Source of the DNA: Streptomyces regalis
GTDB taxonomy: Bacteria > Actinomycetota > Actinomycetes > Streptomycetales > Streptomycetaceae
DNA length: 40,790 nt
Assembly (NCBI RefSeq): GCF_001509475.1
Contig: NZ_LLZG01000405.1
Coordinates: 1 to 40,790 of the forward strand
Direction: 5' to 3'
How positions within the stretch are numbered: position 1 is the first letter of the stretch; each line of letters starts with the position of its first letter. The notes beneath the pieces are model-generated. The model did not search any database. It worked only from the letters and a program-made list of their open reading frames with translations, and was not told where the DNA came from. Shown piece after piece: positions 16,325 through 24,587 of this stretch. The translations under genes and the position numbers were made by a program.

Positions 16325-17503
16325 ATGCACCGCATCACCGTCATCGGCGGCGGCTTCGCCGGACTCACCGCGGCCATCACCGCCGCCGAGGCGGGCGCCA
16401 AGGTCACCGTGTACGAAGCCCACCACACCCTCGGCGGGCGGGCGCGGACCGCCGAGGGGCCGTACCGGACGAACGAAGGACCGCACGCCCTGTACAACGG
16501 CGGCCCGCACTGGGCCTGGCTCAAGCAGCGCGACCTCATCGGACCGCTCGCGCCGATCCCGCCCCTGGAGGCCGCCCGGCTGCGGCTGCGGCACCGCGGC
16601 GTCCTGCGTCGCACCCCGCCCTTCGCGATGCTCAAGCTGCTGCGGCGCGGCCTGCCGCAGGCGCCCGTCGATGTCGACTTCATGACGTGGGCCACGGACA
16701 TCGCCGGCCAGGAGGGCGCCCGTGCCGCCGCGCACTACTCCGCCGTCGCCCTGTTCCACCACGACCCCGGCGCCCTGTCCGCCGCGTTCGTGCAGGAGCG
16801 GCTGCGCCGGGCCACCAAGCTGCCGCCGGAGGCGCACTATCCGCGGGGCGGATGGGCGACCATGATCGACCGGATGGCGGCCCGGGCCTGGAATCTCGGG
16901 GTGCGGATGGAGACCCTCTCCCGAGTCGACAGCCTCGACGACCTCGACAGCCTGACGACCGGCACGCCCGTCGTCGTCGCCACGTCCCTCGACGCCGCCC
17001 GCCGCCTGCTCAAGGACGACTCCCTGACCTGGACCAGCGGCCGTACGGCACTCATCGATCTCGCCGTGCGGACCCGGCGCGGGGACGCCTTCGCCGTCTC
17101 CGATCTCGACGAGACGGGGTGGCTGGAGCGGTTCACCGCGCAGGACCGTTCTCTGGCGCCGGCCGGTGAACAGCTGATCCAGGGGCAGATCCCGATCGGC
17201 CCGCACGAGTCCAGGGCCGACGGCATCGCCCGTGCCGAGCAGCTTCTCGACCTCGGTTTCCCCGGCTGGCGCGAACGCGTCACCTGGCGGCGCGAGTCCG
17301 TCGCAAACGGCCGTACCGGGGCCGTCGACCTGCCCGGCACCAGCTGGCGCGACCGTCCGGCCGTCGACCGCGGCGACGGGATCTATCTGGCGGGCGATCA
17401 GGTCGCCGCCCCCGGCGTGCTGTCCGAGGTCTCCTTCAACAGCGCGCTCACGGCCGTGTCCCTGGCCCTCGGCCGGCACGCCCTTGACCTCAAGCGAGCT
17501 TGA
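16325..17503 (+). CDS. FAD-dependent oxidoreductase, phytoene-desaturase/amine-oxidase type
   Basis: N-terminal dinucleotide fold ITVIGGGFAGLTAAITAAEAGAKVTVYEAHHTLGGRARTAEGPYRTNEGPHALY, the GG-plus-R motif pattern of the carotenoid desaturase and monoamine oxidase superfamily. The C-terminal FAD motif is GDGIYLAGDQVAAPGVLSEVSFNSALTAVSLAL. At 392 residues it is shorter than true phytoene desaturases, and no carotenoid synthase is adjacent, so the substrate is unknown. ATG 16325 has GGGAG about ten bases upstream. It is followed after 58 bases by the MDR reductase gene, likely one transcript. Upstream it diverges from the pentapeptide-repeat gene. Confidence 0.87.
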   Translation: MHRITVIGGGFAGLTAAITAAEAGAKVTVYEAHHTLGGRARTAEGPYRTNEGPHALYNGGPHWAWLKQRDLIGPLAPIPPLEAARLRLRHRGVLRRTPPFAMLKLLRRGLPQAPVDVDFMTWATDIAGQEGARAAAHYSAVALFHHDPGALSAAFVQERLRRATKLPPEAHYPRGGWATMIDRMAARAWNLGVRMETLSRVDSLDDLDSLTTGTPVVVATSLDAARRLLKDDSLTWTSGRTALIDLAVRTRRGDAFAVSDLDETGWLERFTAQDRSLAPAGEQLIQGQIPIGPHESRADGIARAEQLLDLGFPGWRERVTWRRESVANGRTGAVDLPGTSWRDRPAVDRGDGIYLAGDQVAAPGVLSEVSFNSALTAVSLALGRHALDLKRA

Positions 17504-17561
17504 GGTTGAAGGGTTGGTTCCTGACAACTTCCCAGCACAGCACATCCGATGGGGGACCCGT

Positions 17562-18542
17562 ATGCACGCCATCCGCCTGCACACCTTCGGCCCGGCCGAG
17601 AACCTCACCTACGAGAACGCCGACGACCCGGCACCCGGCCCCGGCCAGGTCCGTATCGCCGTGGAAGCAGCCGGCGTCCACCTCGTCGACACGGCCCTGC
17701 GCGAGGGCGTCCAGGGCCCGGCACCGCAGCCGCCCACGCTGCCCACGATCCCCGGCCGCGAGGTCGCCGGCGTCGTCGAGTCCCTCGGCGAGGGCGTCGC
17801 CGCACTGTGGCTCGGCAAGCGCGTCGTCGCGCACCTCGGGTTCGCGCCGGGCGGCTACGCCGAGCTGGCCGTCACCGACGTCGACCGCGTCCACGAGATC
17901 CCGGCGAACCTCGGCTTCGCGGAGGCCGTCGCCATGATCGGCACGGGCCGTACGACGATGGGGATCCTGCAGTTCGCGGAGCTCGGCCCGGGCGCGGTCG
18001 CCGTGATCCCGGCGGCCGCCGGCGGCATCGGCACCCTGCTCGTGCAGTACGCCAGGAACGCTGGCGCTCTCGTCATCGGCCTCGCCGGAGGCCCGCAGAA
18101 GGTCGCGCGCGTGCGGGAGAACGGCGCCGACCTCGCCGTCGACTACACGGACCCGGCATGGCCCGAGAAGGTCCGCGCCTTCCTGGGCGGGCGGCCGGCC
18201 ACCGTCGTCTTCGACGGCGTCGGCGGCGACGTGGCCCGCGAGTCCGTCGCCCTGCTCGGAGCGGGCGGCCGACACCTCGTCTTCGGCTGGTCCGGCGCAG
18301 GCCTGCACGACGGCGAGCCCCACTTCGTCGACGGCGTCTCCGAGCAGGTCCTCGGCCCCGTGATGATGCAGAAGACCGGCGGCCCCAACCCCGTACGCAC
18401 CCTGGAACTGCGCGCCCTCGCCGAAGCCGCAGCAGGCCGCCTTGTCCCGGCCGTCCAGCGCTTCCCGCTCGCCGAGGCGGCGGCCGCCCATCGCGCCCTC
18501 GAAACACGCGGAACCACCGGAAAGGTGGTACTGGAGCCATGA
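17562..18542 (+). CDS. Quinone-reductase-type MDR oxidoreductase (NADPH-dependent)
   Basis: Medium-chain dehydrogenase/reductase of the zeta-crystallin/quinone oxidoreductase branch. MHAIRLHTFGPAENLTYENADDP and VAGVVESLGEGV form the GroES-like domain; VIPAAAGGIGTLLVQYARNAGALVIGLAGG is the Rossmann AAxGGxG motif of NADPH-binding members; the end is FPLAEAAAAHRALETRGTTGKVVLEP. No catalytic-zinc Cys/His set is seen, consistent with quinone reductases. GGGGGA lies seven bases before ATG 17562. The stop overlaps the start of the MFS gene (ATGA), so export and reduction may act on the same compound. Confidence 0.92.
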   Translation: MHAIRLHTFGPAENLTYENADDPAPGPGQVRIAVEAAGVHLVDTALREGVQGPAPQPPTLPTIPGREVAGVVESLGEGVAALWLGKRVVAHLGFAPGGYAELAVTDVDRVHEIPANLGFAEAVAMIGTGRTTMGILQFAELGPGAVAVIPAAAGGIGTLLVQYARNAGALVIGLAGGPQKVARVRENGADLAVDYTDPAWPEKVRAFLGGRPATVVFDGVGGDVARESVALLGAGGRHLVFGWSGAGLHDGEPHFVDGVSEQVLGPVMMQKTGGPNPVRTLELRALAEAAAGRLVPAVQRFPLAEAAAAHRALETRGTTGKVVLEP

Positions 18543-20186
18543 CCAGCCGCAAGCACTCCCCAAAGGCCCTAAAGACCTCAAAGGACCCAAAGGCGATACC
18601 TCGCCCCTCCCCAGAGGCGACTCCTCAGCCCTCACCAGATGCGATACGACCCGAATCATGGTCTTCTGGCCAGGTGAGTTTCACCCGAACAGGTGAATTC
18701 GCCGCGGACGCCGACCCCCGCCGCTGGTGGGGGTCGGCGATCATCGCGCTCGCGCAGCTCATGGTCGTCCTCGACGCGACCATCGTGAACATCGCGCTCC
18801 CCTCCGCACAGAGCGACCTGGGCATCTCCGACGGCAACCGTCTGGGGGCACCCCCTCTGGGGGAGGGTGATCACCGCCTACACCCTGGCCTTCGGCGGAC
18901 TGCTCCTGCTCGGCGGCCGGATCGCCGACCTGGTGGGCCGCAAACGCACCTTCGTCATCGGCCTCGTCGGCTTCGCCGCCGCCTCCGCACTGGGCGGTGC
19001 CGCCACCACGTCCGGCATGCTCTTCGGCGCCCGCGCCCTGCAGGGCGTCTTCGCCGCCGTACTGGCCCCGTCGGCGCTGTCGTTGCTGACCACGACCTTC
19101 ACCGACCCCAAGGAGCGCGGCAAGGCCTTCGGCATCTACGGCGCCCTGGCCGGCAGCGGCAGCGCGATCGGGTTCATCGTCGGCGGTCTGCTCACCGAGT
19201 ACCTGGACTGGCGCTGGTGCCTGTACGTCAACGTGCCCATCGCCGTGATCGCCGTGATCGGCGCCCTCGCCCTGCTCCACGACAGCCCGGGCCACGCGGG
19301 CGCCCGCCTCGACGTACCCGGCGTGCTGCTCGGCTGCGGCGGCCTGGTCGCCCTCGTCTACGGCTTCAGCGAGGCCCAGCCGCGCGGCTGGACCGACGGC
19401 CTGGTCCTCGCCCTCTTCGCGGTGTCGGCCGTCCTCCTCGCGTCCTTCGTGTGGTGGCAGACGCGGGCCCCGGTGCCCCTGCTGCCGCTGCACATCATCA
19501 AGGACCGCACCCGCGCCGGCTGCTTCCTCACCATGGCACTCGCCGTGATCGGCATGTTCGGCCTGTTCCTCTTCATGACCTATTACCTCCAGGTCATCCT
19601 CGACTACTCGCCGGTGATGACCGGCCTCGCCTTCCTGCCCCTCACGACCGCGATCATCACCGGCTCCACCCAGATCGCCGCCCGCCTCCTGACCCGGGTG
19701 GCGCCCCGCCTGCTCATGGCCCCGGGCGCCCTGCTGGCGGCGGTCGGCATGATGCTCCTGACCCAGCTGACGGTGCACTCGTCCTACGCGGCCGACATCC
19801 TGCCCGCCCTCATCCTCATGGGCCTCGGCATGGGCCTGATCTTCATGCCGGTGTTCGCCACGGCGACAGCGGGCGTGGCCCCGCAGGACTCCGGGGTGAC
19901 CTCCGCGACGATCAACACCTCGCAGCAGGTGGGCGGTTCGATCGGTACGGCCCTGCTGAACACCATCGCCACCACCAGCAGCGCCGCCTACATCACCGCC
20001 CACCTCACCGACCCGGCCCAGCGGGCCCTGGTCACCAAGGAGGGCATCGTCCACGGCTACACCGTCACCATCTGGTGGGCCGCCGCCATCATGCTCCTGG
20101 CCGGCCTGGTCGCGGCCCTGATGGTGACGGCGAAGCCCCCGAAGCACGGCGCCCCGCAGGCACCGGTACCGGAGTCGGTGCCCTGA
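18539..20186 (+). pseudogene. DHA2-type MFS drug exporter, frameshifted by a 25-base repeat
   Basis: The frame from ATG 18539 encodes a Pro-rich 60-residue N-terminus, WWGSAIIALAQLMVVLDATIVNIALPSAQSDL (helix 1) and GISDGNR. A 25-base hairpin repeat (18842-18866) then replaces the usual QW codons and shifts the frame by one; ITAYTLAFGGLLLLGGRIADLVGRKRTF and the remaining helices continue in the next frame to 20186. Apart from this junction the exporter is complete, with the DHA2 motifs (ARALQGVFAAVLAPSALSLL) and predicted late helices to the end. Unless ribosomes slip, no full protein is made; a restart at GTG 18867 would lack helix 1. The gene overlaps the MDR reductase stop. Confidence 0.82.
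18842..18866. repeat. Short hairpin repeat inside the MFS gene
   Basis: The 25 bases contain GGGGGCACCCCCTCTGGGGG, able to form alternative G/C hairpins. Related strings occur at about 11315-11333 (CCCCCTCTGGGGGAG) and, more distantly, 23723-23760. The class is common between streptomycete genes, from memory. Confidence 0.7.
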
Positions 20187-20192
20187 GAAACG

Positions 20193-20230
20193 GGGGGAGG
20201 GACCCCACCGGACCGCGGAGCCCCTCCCCC
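20193..20230. terminator. Hairpin between convergent MFS and oxidase genes
   Basis: GGGGGAGGG pairs with CCCTCCCCC across a 20-base spacer. A likely bidirectional terminator between the genes ending at 20186 and 20285. Confidence 0.55.
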
Positions 20231-20284
20231 ACCCCGCTGATCACCGGCAGCGCACTCATGAGTATCCAGCGGCGAAAGCTTCCC

Positions 20285-21691
20285 TCAGTGCCGCCCCGCC
20301 ACCCGGTCGGCGAACCGCGCCAGCTTCGAGGGCTCCCCGCTGTTGGTGGTGTGCTCATGCCGGTCCGCCGCCCGGTACGTGGCGTACAGCCCGTGCACCC
20401 CGAGCCACCGCAGCGGCTCCGGCTCCCACTTGCGCACCTTGTGGCCGACCCACGGCAGATCGGTCAGCTCGGTGCGCCCGCCCTGGCCGGAGTCCTGCTG
20501 CACCAGGTCCCGTAGCGTCCGGGCCGCCAGGTTGGCGGTGGCGACGCCGGAGCCGACGTAACCGCCCGCCCAGCCGAGCCCCGTCGACCGGTCCAGGGTG
20601 ACCGTCGCGCACCAGTCGCGCGGCACGCCCAGCACGCCCGACCAGGCGTGCTCGATCCGGACCGGGGCCAGCTGCGGGAAGAAGCGCACGAGGAGCTCCC
20701 GCAACGCCTCGACCGTCGCCCCCTGCGTGCGCCCGTCGTTGTCGGTCCGCGAGCCGAAGCGGTACGGCACTCCGCGCCCGCCCAGCGCGATCCGTCCGTC
20801 GGCAGTGCGCTGCGCGTACATGTAGGCGTGCGCCATGTCACCCAGCGTCTCGCCCCCGTCCCAGCCCACCGACTCCCACTGCTCCTGCGTCAGCGGCTCG
20901 GTGGCGATCATCGAGGAGTTCATGGGCAGCCAGGTCCGCTTCTGGCCCTTCAGGGCGGCGGTGAAGCCCTCGGTGCAGCGCAGCACATAGGGCGCGCGGA
21001 CGGTGCCGTACGGCGTCACTGCGTGCTTGGGCCGGATCTCCGTCACCGGCGTCAGCTCGTGGATCGTCACGCCCAGCGCCACCACGGCCGCCGCGAGGCC
21101 CTTCACCAGCTTCACCGGGTGCACCCGCGCCCCGTGCGGCGTCCAGGTCGAACCGACCGCGTCCGCGACCTTGACGCGCTCGGCGGTCTCGCGGGCACCG
21201 AACAGCTCACGGTCCTTCTCGCCGTACGACAGCTCGTGCTCATGGAAGGCCTTCAGTCGCGCCAACTGGGCCGGGGTCCGGGCGACTTCGAGCACCCCGC
21301 CCTTGTGAACGCCGGCGTCGATGCCCTCTTCCTCGGCGGCCCGTACGACCTCGTCGACGGTGTCGTTCATCGCCCGTTGCAGCCGTACGGCAGCCTCGTG
21401 GCCATGCAGCTTCGCGTACCGGTCACGCCCCGCGATGCCGTTGTACAACCACCCGCCATTCCGCCCGGAGGCGCCGTACCCGCAGAACTTCTGCTCCAGG
21501 ACGGTGATCCGGAGGAAGGGGACCGCCTTCTTCAGGTAGTACGCGGTCCACAATCCGGTGTATCCCCCGCCCACGATCACCACGTCCGCGGAGGCGTCCC
21601 CCGCGAGCGGCTCCCGCACCTCGGGGAGGCCGTCGTCCGCGTACCAGAAGGAAATACCGCCGTTCACGGCACCACTCACCGAGCTGCTCAT
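20285..21691 (-). CDS. FAD-dependent amine/glycine oxidase of the DAO family
   Basis: A 468-residue D-amino-acid-oxidase-superfamily protein resembling PuuB-type gamma-glutamylputrescine oxidoreductases. ADVVIVGGGYTGLWTAYYLKKAVPFLRITVLEQ is the FAD fold, followed by FCGYGASGRNGGWLYNG, a diagnostic active-site-side loop. The substrate domain is in the middle (RTWLPMNSSMIATEPLTQEQWESVGWDGGETLGDM), and the C-terminal FAD contact is GLGWAGGYVGSGVATANLAARTLRDLV. It oxidises an amine or amino acid to an imine with oxygen; the substrate is unassigned. No putrescine genes adjoin it. It is divergent from the phosphotransferase gene with a 54-base spacer. Confidence 0.88.
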   Translation of the reverse strand: MSSSVSGAVNGGISFWYADDGLPEVREPLAGDASADVVIVGGGYTGLWTAYYLKKAVPFLRITVLEQKFCGYGASGRNGGWLYNGIAGRDRYAKLHGHEAAVRLQRAMNDTVDEVVRAAEEEGIDAGVHKGGVLEVARTPAQLARLKAFHEHELSYGEKDRELFGARETAERVKVADAVGSTWTPHGARVHPVKLVKGLAAAVVALGVTIHELTPVTEIRPKHAVTPYGTVRAPYVLRCTEGFTAALKGQKRTWLPMNSSMIATEPLTQEQWESVGWDGGETLGDMAHAYMYAQRTADGRIALGGRGVPYRFGSRTDNDGRTQGATVEALRELLVRFFPQLAPVRIEHAWSGVLGVPRDWCATVTLDRSTGLGWAGGYVGSGVATANLAARTLRDLVQQDSGQGGRTELTDLPWVGHKVRKWEPEPLRWLGVHGLYATYRAADRHEHTTNSGEPSKLARFADRVAGRH

Positions 21692-21745
21692 GCGAGGACG
21701 TTAATTGGCGTGAGCCGATTCCGGGAGCCCCGTAGGGTCGGCAGT

Positions 21746-22639
21746 GTGATCGACATTCCGCAGGAGCTCGCCGCATCACAACAGAGGTACAACGGGGAGG
21801 CGGGCCGCGCCTTCATCGCCGGACTCCCGGACATGACAGCCGACTTCCTCGACCGCTGGGAGCTGACGCTCGACGGACGGCCGATGCACGGGGTCGCCGC
21901 CCTGGTCCTCCCCGTCCTCCGCCGCGACGGCACCCCGGCCGTCCTGAAACTCCAACTCCTCGACGAGGAGAGCGAGGGCGAACCGGTCGCCCTGCGCGTG
22001 TGGGACGGCGACGGAGCGGTACGCCTCCTCGACCACGACGAGCCCACCGGCACCATGCTCCTCGAACGCCTCGACTCCTCCCGCATGCTCGCGCACTACC
22101 CGGACGTCCACGAGTCGGTCCTGGTCATCGCCCGCCTCCTCGCCCACCTCACGTCCTTCCCCGCGCCCGCCGGCCTGCGCCGCCTCGGCGACATCGCGCA
22201 GGCCATGCTGGAGCAGACGCCCTGGGCCCTGGAGCGCATCCCGGACCTTGAGGCCCGCCGCATCGTCGCCGACTGCGCCGCCGCCGTACGCGAGGTCGTC
22301 ACCGACCCCGGCGACCGCCTCCTGCACTGGGACCTCCACGACGAGAACGTCCTGGCCTCCGACCGCGCCCCCTGGCTCGCCATCGACCCCAAGCCCCTGG
22401 CCGGCGACCCCGGCTTCGAACTCTGGCCGGCCCTCGACAACCGCTTCGACGCCGCCGACGTCCGCTGGCGCTTCGACGCCATGACCGACGTACTCGGCCT
22501 GGACCGATCACGCGCACGTGCCTGGACGTACGCCCGACTCCTCCAGAACTGCCTCTGGGACATCGAGGACGACCGCCCCCCGGAGAACCGCCAACTGGAA
22601 ATCGCCAGACGCCTGCGCGAACCCCACGGGCGTTCCTGA
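21746..22639 (+). CDS. APH(6)-like aminoglycoside/hydroxyurea phosphotransferase
   Basis: Small-molecule kinase of the streptomycin 6-kinase family. The N-terminal lobe has AALVLPVLRRDGTPAVLKLQLLDEESEGEPVALRVW with the ATP-binding Lys. The catalytic loop LLHWDLHDENVLA (HxDxxxxN) and metal-site WLAIDPKPLAGDPGFELWPAL are intact. GTG 21746 starts it, giving 297 residues. Many actinomycetes carry such kinases as housekeeping or resistance genes, so a role in antibiotic resistance is possible but not shown. Its last 57 bases are partly duplicated 245 bases downstream. Confidence 0.85.
   Translation: MIDIPQELAASQQRYNGEAGRAFIAGLPDMTADFLDRWELTLDGRPMHGVAALVLPVLRRDGTPAVLKLQLLDEESEGEPVALRVWDGDGAVRLLDHDEPTGTMLLERLDSSRMLAHYPDVHESVLVIARLLAHLTSFPAPAGLRRLGDIAQAMLEQTPWALERIPDLEARRIVADCAAAVREVVTDPGDRLLHWDLHDENVLASDRAPWLAIDPKPLAGDPGFELWPALDNRFDAADVRWRFDAMTDVLGLDRSRARAWTYARLLQNCLWDIEDDRPPENRQLEIARRLREPHGRS
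22574..22630. repeat. Direct repeat, copy 1 (end of phosphotransferase gene)
   Basis: This stretch encodes PPENRQLEIARRLREPHG at the phosphotransferase C-terminus. It recurs at 22819-22874 with about seven to ten differences, including the exact shared core ACCGCCAACTGGAAATCGCC. Confidence 0.85.
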
Positions 22640-22686
22640 CCCACAACTAGGACACCGAGGAAGCCGTGAGCCGCGGACCGGCAACG

Positions 22687-22766
22687 CCCCAAGGGGCGCG
22701 GGACAGCATCGACATGCGGCTCCGCCGCAGGGCGCGACCCCCACCCACACACCAGCACCCGACAGA
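22687..22766. repeat. Dispersed GC-rich repeat, copy B
   Basis: The counterpart of the repeat in nagA (2597-2675): GGGGCGCGGGACAGC, ATGCGGCTCCGCCGC and GGGCGCGACC in the same order and spacing. It lies between the two copies of the phosphotransferase tail. Confidence 0.8.
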
Positions 22767-22818
22767 CCACCCAAGGCCCCGAGCTCTCAGCCGCCGAAGC
22801 TACAAGGCCCTCCGCACC

Positions 22819-22874
22819 CGCCCCCTGGAAAACCGCCAACTGGAAATCGCCAGGCGCCTACGCAAGCCCCGCGG
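22819..22874. repeat. Direct repeat, copy 2 (orphan phosphotransferase tail)
   Basis: Reads PLENRQLEIARRLRKPRG then a stop in the forward frame, matching the phosphotransferase end. Nothing upstream of it encodes the rest of the kinase, so it is a remnant of a duplication. Confidence 0.8.
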
Positions 22875-22887
22875 CTAACCTCACCCC

Positions 22888-23110
22888 ATGATTCGCCCCG
22901 CCACCCCCGCCGACGTCCCCGCCCTCCACACCCTGATCCGGGAACTCGGCTAGTGCGAAAAGGCGTTGGAGGATGCGAGGGCAACGGGGCCGCCGAGGAG
23001 CAGCCCCACGAGGCCCTCTTCGGCGACCGCCCCGCCGCCTATGTGCACATGCGGCCATCCACACGACCGGCGAGACCGTCGGCTGCGCGATCTGGTTTGT
23101 CAACTGCTCG
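22888..23110 (+). pseudogene. GNAT acetyltransferase remnant, one stop and two frameshifts
   Basis: ATG 22888 opens MIRPATPADVPALHTLIRELG, a typical GNAT N-terminus, and meets TAG at 22951. Past the stop in the same frame comes CEKALEDARAT, where intact relatives have EYEKALEDA. The frame then shifts to AAEEQPHEALFGDRPAAYVH, and shifts again to IHTTGETVGCAIWFVN. Together these follow the order of a small polyamine-type acetyltransferase through its middle; the acetyl-CoA-binding half is missing. It is clearly inactive. Confidence 0.85.
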
Positions 23111-23399
23111 TCGATGGATCGACGAGCTTGCACAACGAGCGCCACTGGCTGTGACGCGGCGTTTGCGTCCAGCTCCACCACGGTGAAGCAGAGGCGATTG
23201 ACTGCGCCCCGCACCTACGCGGTCAAGCGTCCCGTATGAAACCGGGTCCACCAGCGATGCCGGATCTGTGCCTTCGGGGACTCCCGCGTGGGAGCGGCAA
23301 CGTACCGTATTCCATGGGACGTTAGCCAGCTCAGGCCAACACATAACAGTGTGAACGTACTTCGCATGAGCCCTCACCGAATGGGCACGGCTTCCTGGC
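23111..23399. other. Lower-GC stretch with no recognisable gene
   Basis: Follows the GNAT remnant. Composition is less G/C-biased than the neighbours (for example ACACATAACAGTGTGAACG near 23340), and ORFs here have poor codon bias. It may be decayed gene sequence plus the promoter of the DUF4037 gene. Confidence 0.5.
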
Positions 23400-24587
23400 A
23401 TGAGCCCCACGAATATGCGCCGCATGGACTCCCCCGCCCCTGAGCCCGACTTCATCCCCGGCCTCGAACTCGCCCGCCGCTTCTACACCGACGCCGTACG
23501 CCCGTTGCTGGAGGAGGCCGCTCCCGGAGTCCCCCACTCCGCCGCCCGCATCGGCAGCGGCTCCGAGGTGCTCGGCTACGACACCCCGCGCTCCGCCGAC
23601 CACGAGTGGGGCCCGCGCCTGCAGGTCTTCCTGCACCGCCACGACGTGCCCCGCCACGCCGCCCGCATCAGACACGTGCTCGCCGAACACCTCCCGAAGA
23701 CGTTCCTCGGCCACCCGACGATCCCCCACTCTCGACTTCGCTCGAGCGGGGGGACCCCCATCGCCCCCACCGATGAGGCGGACCGGGACATCCGCGTCAT
23801 GCGGCTCACCGACGGCCCCGTCCACCACCGCGTCCAAGTCACCGGCACCTCCACCTGGTTCACCGACACCCTCGGCTTCGACCCGGCGCAGGGCATCACC
23901 CCGGCCGACTGGCTGGCCACCCCCACCCAGCTCCTCGCCGAGGTCACCGCGGGCGCCGTCTTCCACGACGGCCTGCACACCCTCACCCCGTTACGCCGAG
24001 CGCTGCACTGGTACCCCCACGACGTCTGGCTGTACGTCCTGGCCTGCCAGTGGCAGCGCATCGCGCAGGAGGAGGCCTTCGTGGGCCGCTCGGGCGAGGT
24101 CGGCGACGAACTGGGCTCCGCCGTCACCGCCGCCCGCCTGGTCCGCGACCTGATGCGGCTCTGCCTCCTGATGGACCGCCGCTACCCCCCGTACGGCAAA
24201 TGGCTCGGCAGCGCCTTCGCCCGCAGCCGCGTCGGCCCTCGTCTGACCCCCGACCTCACTGCCGCCCTCGCCGCCACCGACTGGCACACCCGCGAACAGC
24301 ACCTCGCCCGCGCGTACGAGATCGTCGCCCACCTGCACAACGAACTCGCCCTGACCGACCGCGTCGCCCCCACCACGCGCCCGTACCACTCCCGTCCCTT
24401 CCAGGTCCTGCGCGCCGACCGCTTCACCGAGGCGCTCACCGCCCGCATCACCGACCCGGTCCTGCGCGACCTGCCGCTCGTCGGGGCGGTGGACCAGTTC
24501 CTCGACAGCACCGACGTCCTGGCCCGCCCCGAACTGACCAGGGCCGCCAGCCAGGACATGCGAAAGCCCGGGTCAGAGCAGATCTGA
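23400..24587 (+). CDS. DUF4037 protein with nucleotidyltransferase-like N-terminus, TTA codon
   Basis: Residues 50-75 carry RIGSGSEVLGYDTPRSADHEWGPRLQVFL, a GS...D-x-x-x-D/E arrangement like polymerase-beta-type nucleotidyltransferases. The C-terminal half is the DUF4037 helical domain (HWYPHDVWLYVLACQWQRIAQEEAFVGR, YPPYGKWLGSAFAR). The biochemical role of DUF4037 is not established. Codon 198 (23991-23993) is TTA, so translation should depend on the bldA tRNA and be late in development. A hairpin repeat at 23723-23760 is translated in frame as about 12 extra residues (IPHSRLRSSGGTP) where the family normally continues directly from GHPT to APTDE. The end overlaps the convergent acyltransferase stop by 15 bases. 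Confidence 0.85.
   Translation: MSPTNMRRMDSPAPEPDFIPGLELARRFYTDAVRPLLEEAAPGVPHSAARIGSGSEVLGYDTPRSADHEWGPRLQVFLHRHDVPRHAARIRHVLAEHLPKTFLGHPTIPHSRLRSSGGTPIAPTDEADRDIRVMRLTDGPVHHRVQVTGTSTWFTDTLGFDPAQGITPADWLATPTQLLAEVTAGAVFHDGLHTLTPLRRALHWYPHDVWLYVLACQWQRIAQEEAFVGRSGEVGDELGSAVTAARLVRDLMRLCLLMDRRYPPYGKWLGSAFARSRVGPRLTPDLTAALAATDWHTREQHLARAYEIVAHLHNELALTDRVAPTTRPYHSRPFQVLRADRFTEALTARITDPVLRDLPLVGAVDQFLDSTDVLARPELTRAASQDMRKPGSEQI
23723..23760. repeat. Hairpin repeat inserted in frame in the DUF4037 gene
   Basis: CCCCC...CTCGA-CTTCGC-TCGAG-C-GGGGGG forms a two-part stem. This string is a familiar streptomycete intergenic hairpin; here it lies within coding sequence. Confidence 0.75.

Noticed and set aside
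17549..20515. A 988-residue open frame covering the MDR reductase, the MFS gene and beyond
   Set aside because: Only the part 18539-18841 is real (start of the MFS gene). The rest is Arg/Pro-rich shadow sequence opposite or out of frame with genes of good codon bias.
21746..22639. Dedicated streptomycin resistance gene
   Set aside because: The kinase motifs fit, but no streptomycin biosynthesis genes are near and the family is broad in actinomycetes.
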